Assembly: GCA_035293565.1 (NCBI GenBank)
Contig: DATGMP010000036.1
Location: forward strand, 44,393-108,392
Reading direction: 5' to 3'
Origin: DATGMP01 sp035293565
GTDB lineage: Bacteria > Pseudomonadota > Alphaproteobacteria > BOG-932 > Roseiterribacteraceae
DNA length: 64,000 nt
Under the pieces are notes generated by a model. That model did no database searches and had not been told where the DNA came from. It saw only the letters and a program-made list of their open reading frames with translations. Made by a program: the position numbers and the translations under genes. Shown here piece after piece: positions 46,143 through 55,006 of this stretch. Within the stretch, counting starts at the first letter, position 1; the number at the start of each line of letters is the position of its first letter.

Positions 46143-48236
46143 GTGCCGCGTCCGATGCGGTTGCTGGGCGGTTCACCCTATCCATTGGGTGCGACCTGGA
46201 ACGGCCATGGTGTCAATTTCGCCTTGTTCTCGGCGCATGCCGAGCGCGTCGAACTCTGCCTCTTCGACGAGAATGGCGCCCGCGAGTCCGAGCGGCTGAC
46301 TTTGCCGGAATATACCGACGAGGTCTGGCATGGCTATCTGCCGGAAGCGCGACCCGGTCTGCTTTACGGCTACCGTGTTTACGGACCTTATGATCCTGCG
46401 AACGGGCACCGCTTCAATCACAACAAGCTGCTCATCGATCCCTATGCGAAGGCGCTTCATGGAAACGTACATTGGACCGACGCGCATTTCGCGTATCGGG
46501 TCGGATCGACACGGGAGGATTTATCTTTCGACCGCCGGGACAATGCGCGCGGCATGCCGAAATCCGTCGTCGTCAATACCGCCTATATCTGGGGCGACGA
46601 CCGCAGACTGAACCGGCCGCTATCGGAAACGATCATTTACGAGGCCCATGTAGCGGGGCTGACCAGGCTTAATCCCGAGGTGCCGGACCGAATGCGCGGC
46701 AAGTTCGCCGGGCTGGCATCGCCGGCGATCGTCGAGCATCTGACGTCGCTCGGGGTCACCGCGATCGAGCTGCTGCCGGTCCAAGCTTTTATCGACGATC
46801 GCCATCTGGTCCAGCGCGGGCTTCGCAATTATTGGGGTTACAATACGATCGGCTTTTTTGCACCGGAGCAACGTTATGTTGGCTCCGGCGAAATATACTC
46901 GTTCAAGACGATGGTCGCCGTTCTGCATCAGGCCGGCATCGAAGTGATCTTGGATGTCGTCTACAACCATACGGGGGAGGGAAACCATCTCGGCCCGACC
47001 CTCTGCTTCAAAGGCATCGACAACAAAACCTATTACCATTCCAAGCCGGGTGATCCGCGCCACTATGACGATTTCACCGGTACCGGAAATTCGCTGAACC
47101 TGGCGCATCCGCGCGTATTGCAAATGATCATGGACAGTTTACGCTATTGGGTCGAGGATATGCACGTAGACGGATTTCGGTTCGATCTTGCGACGACACT
47201 CGCGCGCGGTCCGAATGGGTTCTCGCAGGACTCGTCATTCCTTGCGTCCGTACGACAGGATCCGATCCTTTCCAAAGTCAAGCTGATCGCCGAACCTTGG
47301 GACGTGGGGCTTGGCGGCTATCAGCTTGGCGCATTTCCCCCCGGCTGGTCGGCGTGGAACGACAAATACCGCGATTGCATCCGCAAGTTCTGGCGTAGTG
47401 ACCCCGGTCTGCTGGGCGAACTGGCGTCCCGCCTCACGGCTTCGGCCGAAATCTTTACCCGACGCGGGCGTCGGCCCTCCGCGTCGATCAATTTCGTGAC
47501 CGCGCACGACGGTTTTACGCTTGCCGATCTGGTCTCGTACAACGGCAAACACAATGAAGCGAACGGTGAGAACAATGGCGACGGGGCGGCGGAAAACTGG
47601 TCTTGGAATTGCGGCGTAGAGGGACCGACCGACGATCCCGCGATATTGAAATTGCGCGCGCGTCAACAGCGCAATTTCATCGCGACGCTCTTCCTATCCC
47701 AGGGCGTGCCGATGATGTTGGCTGGCGACGAGATGGGCAGCGGCCAGAGCGGCAACAATAATGCCTATTGCCAGGACAATCCGATCGGCTGGACGAAGTG
47801 GCCGGACGACAATAACGCCGGCGCCAAAGCGCTGATCGCCTTCGTACGCAGGATGATCGCCATCAGGAAAGAATTCCCGCAGCTCCACGGGGACCGGTTC
47901 CTGACGGGGAAGCCTGTAGCGGAGGGCAAGCCCAAGGATATCACCTGGGTTACGCCGAAAGGTGTCGAGGCCACGCCGGCGGATTGGACCTTTCCGGAGG
48001 CGCGTTGCCTCGCTTTCATTCTGGGCCCGCAGGATGGGTCGCCGGCGCTGCTCGCGATATTGAACGGCCATTTCGAGCCGGTCGAGGTGAAGCTCCCAGG
48101 CGCGAATTTCGCCGCAGCTTGGCGTATGCTGATCGACACGGCCACCGAAACTGGAATTGTGGAGAACCGGACCATGAAGCCGGGCGACTCATTGCGAGCC
48201 GAGTCGCGATCGCTCGTGCTGTTTCGCGGTGGCTAG
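46143..48236 (+). CDS. glgX: Glycogen debranching enzyme
   Basis: A 697-residue GH13 isoamylase-type debranching enzyme. CBM48 (GSPYPLGATWNGHGVNFALF) and barrel residues D348 (GFRFDLATTLARG), E384 (IAEPWDVGLGGYQ) and D456 (VTAHDGFTLADLVSYN) are intact. The GTG start at 46143 has GAGGG about seven bases upstream, inside the end of glgB; ATG 46155 has none. It removes alpha-1,6 branches, giving linear chains that TreY (encoded at 50038-54993) can turn into maltooligosyltrehalose. The stop is followed five bases later by treZ. Confidence 0.95.
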   Translation: MPRPMRLLGGSPYPLGATWNGHGVNFALFSAHAERVELCLFDENGARESERLTLPEYTDEVWHGYLPEARPGLLYGYRVYGPYDPANGHRFNHNKLLIDPYAKALHGNVHWTDAHFAYRVGSTREDLSFDRRDNARGMPKSVVVNTAYIWGDDRRLNRPLSETIIYEAHVAGLTRLNPEVPDRMRGKFAGLASPAIVEHLTSLGVTAIELLPVQAFIDDRHLVQRGLRNYWGYNTIGFFAPEQRYVGSGEIYSFKTMVAVLHQAGIEVILDVVYNHTGEGNHLGPTLCFKGIDNKTYYHSKPGDPRHYDDFTGTGNSLNLAHPRVLQMIMDSLRYWVEDMHVDGFRFDLATTLARGPNGFSQDSSFLASVRQDPILSKVKLIAEPWDVGLGGYQLGAFPPGWSAWNDKYRDCIRKFWRSDPGLLGELASRLTASAEIFTRRGRRPSASINFVTAHDGFTLADLVSYNGKHNEANGENNGDGAAENWSWNCGVEGPTDDPAILKLRARQQRNFIATLFLSQGVPMMLAGDEMGSGQSGNNNAYCQDNPIGWTKWPDDNNAGAKALIAFVRRMIAIRKEFPQLHGDRFLTGKPVAEGKPKDITWVTPKGVEATPADWTFPEARCLAFILGPQDGSPALLAILNGHFEPVEVKLPGANFAAAWRMLIDTATETGIVENRTMKPGDSLRAESRSLVLFRGG

Positions 48237-48241
48237 CCGAG

Positions 48242-50041
48242 ATGAAGCGCCATCACGACATGCCTTTCGGCGTGATGCCGAGCGAAGCCGGCACCAGCTT
48301 TCATTTGTGGGCGCCGGCAGCGGATTCGGTCGAGCTGCGACTTGATGATCGGCCGGCGGTTTTGATGGACCGCGCGCCGGACGGACGTTTTTCGACCCGG
48401 CTCGCCGGTTGCCTGACCGGGTGCCGCTATCGTTACGCGATCAACGGCAAGAGCGGAGTACCTGATCCGGCCTCGCGCTTTCAGCCTGACGGTCCGATGG
48501 GACTTAGCGAGATCATCGATCCGAATGCCTATGAATGGAACGACGCAGGATGGAAAGGGCGGCCCTGGGAAGAGGCCGTGCTTTACGAGATCCACATCGG
48601 CGCTTTCACGCGCGAGGGTACGTTTCAAAGCGCAATTTCCAAGCTCGATCATCTTGTCGAAGTCGGCATCACGGCCATCGAAATCATGCCGGTCGCCGCG
48701 TTCCCCGGCCGATGGGGCTGGGGCTATGACGGAGTCGATCTCTTCGCGATCGAAAGCAGCTACGGCAGGCCCGAGGATTTGAAGGCGCTCATCGACGCGG
48801 CCCATGCGCGGGGGCTCATGGTCATCCAGGATGTGGTCTGGAATCATTTCGGTCCGCAAGGCAATTTCCTCGGCCTCTACGCGCCCGAATTCTTCACCGA
48901 CGCTCATCATACGCCCTGGGGCGCAGCGATCAATTTCGATCGACCGGGGAGAGAGGTCGTGCGCCAATTTTATCGGCATCATGCGCTCTATTGGCTGGAG
49001 GAATTCAATGTCGACGGCCTGCGCACGGATGCGCTGCACGCGATCAAGGACGACAGCCGGCCGACGATATTCGAGGAGATCGCCAACGCGGTGCATGCCG
49101 CCGCCGGCGACCGGCATTTCCATCTGATCGCCGAAGACGAGCGTAATCGGGCCCGTCATCTCGAGCGCAATGAATGTGACCGCCCCCGGATCTTCACCGC
49201 TCAATGGAACGATGATTTCCACCATCCCATCCATGTGCTGGCCACCGGCGAAACGCAGTCCTATTACGCCGATTTTGCCGAGCGTCCGCGTGAACAGCTC
49301 GGTCGCGCGCTCGCGGAGGGATTCGCCTTTCAGGGCGAAAGATCATTGGTGCGCAACCGATCGCGCGGCGAGCGCTCGACCCATTTGCCGCCCATCGCCT
49401 TTATCCCGTTCGTCCAGAACCACGACCAGATCGGCAACAGAGCCCTCGGCGATCGGCTCGTCCATTCGGGAAATCGGGCGGTTGTTCGGGCTGCGGTCGC
49501 GATTCTTCTGCTCTCGCCGCAGATCCCGCTCCTCTTCATGGGAGAGGAATGGGGATCGGAACGGCCGTTCCCCTATTTCTGCGATATGGGACCGGAGCTT
49601 GCGGAGAACATCCGAAATGCGCGCAATGCCGAATTCGCGGGCGATGCGCGATTCAATGATCCGGCCGAGCTCGCGCGCCTTCCCGATCCCTCCGCCGAGA
49701 AGACTTTCCTCTCGGCAAAGCTCGACTGGGAATCGCTACGGATGCCGGGACATGCGGAATGGCTCGACTTCTATCGCCTGCTCCTCCACATACGCCGCCG
49801 CGAGATCCTTCCTTTGCTGTCGCGGTTCCGCGGGAATTCGGGCTCGTATCGAATGCAGAACGGCACCGTGCTGAATGTCGATTGGCGGACGGTCGACGGA
49901 GTCGCGCTGCGGTTGACCGCCAATCTCGGTCCGGAGGCTCGATCCGTCGCGTTTTTCTCTTCCGGCCGGCAGATTTATGCCTCCCATCTTGAGATACCGG
50001 CCGTGTATCCGCCCTGGTCGGTGCGAATGTCGATCGGATGA
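48242..50041 (+). CDS. treZ: Malto-oligosyltrehalose trehalohydrolase
   Basis: A 599-residue GH13 enzyme (EC 3.2.1.141), which releases trehalose from maltooligosyltrehalose. A CBM48-like start (GTSFHLWAPAADSVELRLDD) leads to the barrel: AVLYEIHIGAFTREGTFQSA, D263 (LRTDALHAIKDD), E298 (IAEDERNR) and D395 (QNHDQIGNRALGDRL). The latter segment and MPVAAFPGRWGWGYDGVDLF are strongly TreZ-like. ATG 48242 is used; an in-frame extension to 47984 lies inside glgX. ATGA overlap links it to the MalQ-TreY gene that makes its substrate. Confidence 0.95.
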   Translation: MKRHHDMPFGVMPSEAGTSFHLWAPAADSVELRLDDRPAVLMDRAPDGRFSTRLAGCLTGCRYRYAINGKSGVPDPASRFQPDGPMGLSEIIDPNAYEWNDAGWKGRPWEEAVLYEIHIGAFTREGTFQSAISKLDHLVEVGITAIEIMPVAAFPGRWGWGYDGVDLFAIESSYGRPEDLKALIDAAHARGLMVIQDVVWNHFGPQGNFLGLYAPEFFTDAHHTPWGAAINFDRPGREVVRQFYRHHALYWLEEFNVDGLRTDALHAIKDDSRPTIFEEIANAVHAAAGDRHFHLIAEDERNRARHLERNECDRPRIFTAQWNDDFHHPIHVLATGETQSYYADFAERPREQLGRALAEGFAFQGERSLVRNRSRGERSTHLPPIAFIPFVQNHDQIGNRALGDRLVHSGNRAVVRAAVAILLLSPQIPLLFMGEEWGSERPFPYFCDMGPELAENIRNARNAEFAGDARFNDPAELARLPDPSAEKTFLSAKLDWESLRMPGHAEWLDFYRLLLHIRRREILPLLSRFRGNSGSYRMQNGTVLNVDWRTVDGVALRLTANLGPEARSVAFFSSGRQIYASHLEIPAVYPPWSVRMSIG

Positions 50042-53000
50042 ACGATCCACTGCTCGATCTCGCCCGCGAAGTCGGTCTTCAGCGCTCCTACACGGATGCC
50101 TGGGGAACGAAGCGCGAGGTCGATCCGACTATCATCGTATCCATCTTGTCGGCACTCGGCTTTCGCGGCGATCCCGAGACCGAGCTGACACATTTCCGCG
50201 CGCGCGAGATCGAGCGGATTCTACCGAGCGCGATCGTCATCCGCGGGCGATCTAGCGCCACCGTTACCGTACCTGCAGGCCGGGGGCGTGAAACCGTCAC
50301 CGCGAGCGTTACGCGCGAGCAAGGCGACGAAGAGACGATGCGCTATCGTCTCTCCGACCTTCAGCTCGTCGATCGGCGTGACGTGAATGGAAAAGACTAT
50401 GAGCGGCGCCTGTTGCCGCTCCCGATCTTTCCGGTCGGCTACCATCGCCTTCGCGTGACCATCGATGGCCGGCAAGCCGAATCGCTTCTCATCGCCGCGC
50501 CCGAGCGATGCTGGGATGGTGGAAAGGCGGCCGCCGCGAAACTGTGGGGTCTGGCCGTGCAGCTTTACGCGCTGCGCTCCAGCCGCAATTGGGGAATTGG
50601 GGATTTCACGGACCTATCCGATCTCATCGAGCGGGCGGCCGCGGCGGGCGCTTCCGCGATTGGACTCAACCCGCTGCACGCGCTCTTTCCCGACGAGCCC
50701 GAGCGTGCAAGTCCCTATAGCCCGAGCACGCGCCTCTTCGTCAATCCTCTCTATCTCGACATCGAGGCAATTCCCGATTTCGCCCGCTCGCCCGAGGCTC
50801 GCGCGCTGGTAAGCTCTTACGATTTCCAGCGCGAGCTCGGGCGGCTTCGTGGCACCGACCTCGTGTCCTACGCGTCGGTAGCGGTCCTGAAATACCGTGT
50901 CCTGAGGATGCTTTTCGAGCGCTTCGAGCGCGCCGCGTCTCCGATACGCCGACGCGCCTTCGCCCGCTTCGTCGAGGAGCGGGGACCGACGCTGCATCGC
51001 CTCGGCACGTTCGAACGGCTTCGCGAGCTGCGTAGCGCCGAGGATCTGGCGCAGCGCGACTGGCGCAACTGGCCGCCCGAATATCGCAATCCGGAGTCTC
51101 TCGCGGTTACCGCTTTCGCTGAAAAAGAGGCTACCGCGATTCGCTTTTCAGCCTATCTGCAATGGCAGATCGACGAACAGCTCAGTGCCTGCTTGGCTCG
51201 TGCTAAAGCGCTCGGTCTTCCGATCGGCATCTACACCGATCTGGCGGTCGGTGTAGATGCCGGCGGAGCGGAAGCCTGGTGGAACCAGTCATCGATCGTG
51301 CGTGGGTTGGGCGTCGGAGCGCCGCCCGACCAGCTGAACACGAAGGGACAGGCTTGGGGGCTGCCGCTGTTCAGTCCGGTCGAGCTGGCGGAACAGGCGT
51401 TCGAACCGTTCATCGCGGTGCTTCGCGCCAATATGCGTCATGCAGGCGCCATCCGAATCGACCATATTTTAGGACTGATGCGTCTCTGGTGCGTGCCGGA
51501 CGGCAACGAACCGAGGGACGGCGCCTACCTCACCTATCCGGTGAAGGATTTGATCGCGATTCTCGCGCTCGAGAGCCAGCGTCAACGCTGCGTGGTCATT
51601 GGCGAGGATCTCGGTACGCTGCCGCCGGGCTTCGCCGATGTATTGGCCGGTGCCGGGATCCTTTCCTACAGCGTGCTCTATTTCGAGCGCGAGGGGACCG
51701 AGTTTCGCCCGCTCGACCGCTTCAAGCGCGATGCTCTGACGACGATCGGAACGCATGATCTGCCGCCGCTTGCGCGCTGGTGGCACGGCGATGATCTCAG
51801 GTTGCGCGAGAAGCTGGGTCTGCTCGATCCGGCATTCCTCGAAAAAGAGTTGGCACAGCGGCGTGAGGAACGCGCAGCGTTGGCGCGGTGGGCAGGCCGA
51901 ACCGAGACATCAGATCGACCGCCGGTCGTGCCGATCCATCGCACGCTCGCGCGGACGCCGCCGCGGCTGATGATGGCTCAGTTTGAAGACGTGCTTCCGG
52001 AAGCAAGGCAGATGAACCTGCCGGGCACGATGGACGAGTACCCCAGCTGGCGGATCAAGCTCGAGGTTGACCTTCCGTCACTGTTTTCCGATCGGTTGAT
52101 CTCCGACGTGCTGGATGCAATCTCGATCGAGCGCCCGCCTTGGTTCGCGCGGTCCGAGGATCGCGTGGTCGACACTGGACCGGTCATCGCGGCTCTTCCC
52201 CGCGCAACCTATCGGCTGCAGTTCAATGCCGGTTTCACTTTTGCCCATGCCGAGCGGCTGGTCGACTATTTCGCGGCTCTCGGCGTCAGCCACATCTACG
52301 CATCGCCGATCTTCCGCGCGCGACCCGGCTCCAGCCATGGCTATGACATTACCGATTACGACATGATCAATCCCGAAATCGGGACGAAGGAGAGTTTCGA
52401 CCGGCTTGTCGCCAAGCTGCGCGAAGCCGGTATCGGCGTCGTGCTCGATTTCGTACCCAATCATATGGGGATCGGCAAGGCCGACAATGATTGGTGGCTG
52501 GATGTTCTGGAGTGGGGATTGAGCAGCCCCTACGCCAATTATTTCGATATCGATTGGCGGTCCTCGCGACGGCTGATGCGCGGCAAGGTGCTCCTGCCGT
52601 TCTTGGGTGATCAATATGGAGCCGTTCTCGAACGAGGCGAGCTCGACCTGCGCTTCGACTCGGAGTTCGGCACATTCAGTGTCTGGTATGGCGAGCACCG
52701 TTTTCCCGTTCGTCCCTTCGATTATGCGCCGCTTCTGCGCGCGGCCGGACATCCCGCGACGTCGTCGCTCGCCCAAGGATTCGACGAATTGTCGCCCGGT
52801 GGCGCCGGCCGTCGCGTCGGGGTTCGCCAAAGTGCCGCGATGCTGAAGCAGGCTTTGGCCAATCTGAAGGATACGGCGCCAGACGCGGTTCGCCGGATAG
52901 ACGACGCAGTGGCGCTCGTCAATATGGATGCGCGCCACCAGGCAGAGCGTTCCACGCTTCATCGGCTGCTCGAGCGGCAGCATTATCGCTTGGCTTATTG

Positions 53001-54993
53001 GCGGGTCGCCGCGGATGAGATCAATTACCGCCGATTTTTTGATATCAACGACCTTTCCGGAGTCAAGGTCGAGCGTTCCGAGGTCTTTCGCGCAACCCAT
53101 CGCGGCATCGTCAGTCTGATCGCGAAGGGAGCCATTCAGGGGATTCGCCTCGATCACATCGACGGCCTGGCGGACCCCCTGCAATATCTCCGGCGACTCT
53201 TTGCGCTCGCCCGTCGCTATGCCCCCAAGGCGGATCGCGCGCGATCCGGATCGAATCCCTATCTGCTGGTCGAGAAGATACTCGGCCATGAAGAGAGATT
53301 GCGGCCCGAATGGCCGATCGCAGGAACGACGGGGTACGAGTTCGCCAATCTGGTAACGGGCATTTTCGTCGATCCGGCGGGACGACCGATCATGGACGCG
53401 GCTTATCGCGAAAATGGCGGGGCAGCGGCCTATGATGGGGTGGTTCATGCGGCGAAGGTGCTGGTCATGGACACTTTGTTGGCGAGCGAGCTCAGCTTGC
53501 TTGCCGAGCGTCTCGAGCGGATCGCGAAGGCCGATCTCTCGACCCGGGACTTCGGTGCCCGGCGGCTGCGCAGGGCATTGGCCGAAATCATTGCGGGGAT
53601 GGATGTCTATCGCACCTACATGACCGGCTCGGATATTGCGATCGAGGATCGACGGCGGATCGCGGCGGCGGTCGAACGGGCGCGCCGCCGCTGGCGCGGC
53701 ACGGACCGCAGCATTCTCGATTTCGCGGAAGGCGTGCTAACGCGCGAGATCTTGCGGGACTCCGATCCTCGGGCCGCCGATGTCGAAGCCTTCACAAGTC
53801 GATTCCAGCAATACACCGGACCGGTCATGGCGAAGGCGGCCGAAGATACCGCGTTCTATCGCTATAATCGGCTGCTGGCGCTCAACGAGGTTGGAGGCGA
53901 TCCGGGCCGCTTCGGGCTTTCGGTAGAGCGCTTTCATGAGGCCAATCTCGAACGGGCGCTCCGCTGGCCGGCTTCGATGGTCGCAACGTCGACTCATGAT
54001 AGCAAGCGCGGCGAAGACGCGCGCATGCGGATCGCGGCGCTGTCGGAGATGGCCAATGAATGGAGGGGCGCCGTCGCACGGTGGGTGGCGATCGACCGCT
54101 CCGCCGGCACGAACGAGCAGCGCCCCCATCCGAACGACGCGTATCTGATCTACCAAACTCTGGTCGGCTCTTGGCCCGCCGCTTTCGTCGGCTTGACGCC
54201 GGAGTCGATTCCCACGGAAGCCCTCGAGGATTTTCAAAGGCGATTGGAGGCTTATGTCATCAAGGCCGCCCGCGAAGCGAAGCTCGCGACCAATTGGACC
54301 GATCCAAATGCGATCTATGAGCGGGCGACGGTTTCATTTGTCGCCCGCCTACTCGATCGCGCAGGGCCTTTTTTGCGTGATTTCATGCCATTCCAGAGTC
54401 GGCTCGCGCGGCTGGGCGCCGCCGGATCTATGGCTCAGCTGGTACTGAAGCTGACGGTGCCCGGGGTGCCCGACATCTACCAGGGCTCGGAACTCTGGAA
54501 TCTCTCGATGGCCGATCCGGACAACCGGCGACCCGCGCCGTACGACGAGGCGTGGTCGCTGCTCCGACAGAGCCGGACCGTCGATCGGATAGACTGGTCG
54601 CCGCAGGCGTGGAAGAGCGGCAAGGTTAAGCAGGAGGTGTTGAGGCGATTATTGGCCTTGCGCCGCGACCAGCCGAACTTGTTCGGACGCGGCAATTATC
54701 GGCCTCTAGCCACCGAGGGTGTGAACAGAGAACATGTCGTTGCCTTCTCACGTCGCTTTGGAGATGCCATTCTACTCGTGGCGGTCGGGCGTTTGATGCG
54801 GTCGCTGCTGGTCGGCGACGAACCACAGCGGCCGGCGTTGGCTTGGAGGAACGCTTCCGTGCATGTTCCGGCAACGGGCGCGACGTGGCGCGAGTTGCTG
54901 TCCGAGCGGTCCTTGCGTTTCGAAGAACTGATGAATGCTTCGGATCTTATGGGCGACCGCCCAGTGGGCGTCTGGATCTGCCAAGGAGGATGA
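50038..54993 (+). CDS. MalQ-TreY fusion: 4-alpha-glucanotransferase plus malto-oligosyltrehalose synthase
   Basis: One uninterrupted 1651-residue frame joins two enzymes. Residues 1 to about 705 are amylomaltase MalQ (GH77, EC 2.4.1.25): WGLAVQLYALRSSRNWGIGD, the GIYTDLAVGVDAGGAE loop, D475 (IRIDHILGL), E523 (IGEDLGTLP) and D574 (GTHDLPPLARWW). From 722 (RATYRLQFNAGFTFAHAERL) to the end is TreY (GH13_26, EC 5.4.99.15): SHGYDITDYDMINPEIG, D1039 (IRLDHIDGLADP), E1079 (LLVEKILGHEERL) and D1321 (STHDSKRGEDARMR). The short linker (about 705-721) shows no stop or restart site. MalQ lengthens maltodextrins and TreY converts their reducing ends to trehalose. In other bacteria these are usually separate neighbouring genes. 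ATG overlaps the treZ stop. Confidence 0.93.
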   Translation: MNDPLLDLAREVGLQRSYTDAWGTKREVDPTIIVSILSALGFRGDPETELTHFRAREIERILPSAIVIRGRSSATVTVPAGRGRETVTASVTREQGDEETMRYRLSDLQLVDRRDVNGKDYERRLLPLPIFPVGYHRLRVTIDGRQAESLLIAAPERCWDGGKAAAAKLWGLAVQLYALRSSRNWGIGDFTDLSDLIERAAAAGASAIGLNPLHALFPDEPERASPYSPSTRLFVNPLYLDIEAIPDFARSPEARALVSSYDFQRELGRLRGTDLVSYASVAVLKYRVLRMLFERFERAASPIRRRAFARFVEERGPTLHRLGTFERLRELRSAEDLAQRDWRNWPPEYRNPESLAVTAFAEKEATAIRFSAYLQWQIDEQLSACLARAKALGLPIGIYTDLAVGVDAGGAEAWWNQSSIVRGLGVGAPPDQLNTKGQAWGLPLFSPVELAEQAFEPFIAVLRANMRHAGAIRIDHILGLMRLWCVPDGNEPRDGAYLTYPVKDLIAILALESQRQRCVVIGEDLGTLPPGFADVLAGAGILSYSVLYFEREGTEFRPLDRFKRDALTTIGTHDLPPLARWWHGDDLRLREKLGLLDPAFLEKELAQRREERAALARWAGRTETSDRPPVVPIHRTLARTPPRLMMAQFEDVLPEARQMNLPGTMDEYPSWRIKLEVDLPSLFSDRLISDVLDAISIERPPWFARSEDRVVDTGPVIAALPRATYRLQFNAGFTFAHAERLVDYFAALGVSHIYASPIFRARPGSSHGYDITDYDMINPEIGTKESFDRLVAKLREAGIGVVLDFVPNHMGIGKADNDWWLDVLEWGLSSPYANYFDIDWRSSRRLMRGKVLLPFLGDQYGAVLERGELDLRFDSEFGTFSVWYGEHRFPVRPFDYAPLLRAAGHPATSSLAQGFDELSPGGAGRRVGVRQSAAMLKQALANLKDTAPDAVRRIDDAVALVNMDARHQAERSTLHRLLERQHYRLAYWRVAADEINYRRFFDINDLSGVKVERSEVFRATHRGIVSLIAKGAIQGIRLDHIDGLADPLQYLRRLFALARRYAPKADRARSGSNPYLLVEKILGHEERLRPEWPIAGTTGYEFANLVTGIFVDPAGRPIMDAAYRENGGAAAYDGVVHAAKVLVMDTLLASELSLLAERLERIAKADLSTRDFGARRLRRALAEIIAGMDVYRTYMTGSDIAIEDRRRIAAAVERARRRWRGTDRSILDFAEGVLTREILRDSDPRAADVEAFTSRFQQYTGPVMAKAAEDTAFYRYNRLLALNEVGGDPGRFGLSVERFHEANLERALRWPASMVATSTHDSKRGEDARMRIAALSEMANEWRGAVARWVAIDRSAGTNEQRPHPNDAYLIYQTLVGSWPAAFVGLTPESIPTEALEDFQRRLEAYVIKAAREAKLATNWTDPNAIYERATVSFVARLLDRAGPFLRDFMPFQSRLARLGAAGSMAQLVLKLTVPGVPDIYQGSELWNLSMADPDNRRPAPYDEAWSLLRQSRTVDRIDWSPQAWKSGKVKQEVLRRLLALRRDQPNLFGRGNYRPLATEGVNREHVVAFSRRFGDAILLVAVGRLMRSLLVGDEPQRPALAWRNASVHVPATGATWRELLSERSLRFEELMNASDLMGDRPVGVWICQGG
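51225..51262 (+). other. Long perfect hairpin inside the MalQ coding sequence
   Basis: CGGCATCTACACCGA-TC on the left pairs with GG-TCGGTGTAGATGCCG on the right: 15 consecutive perfect pairs, then a U-G pair and one more G-C, around a TGGC loop. It encodes the conserved MalQ loop GIYTDLAVGVDAG, so part of the symmetry comes from protein constraint, but the codon choices make it exact. It would be one of the most stable structures in the operon mRNA. Confidence 0.75.
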
Positions 54994-55006
54994 AAGAGTT
55001 TGACTC

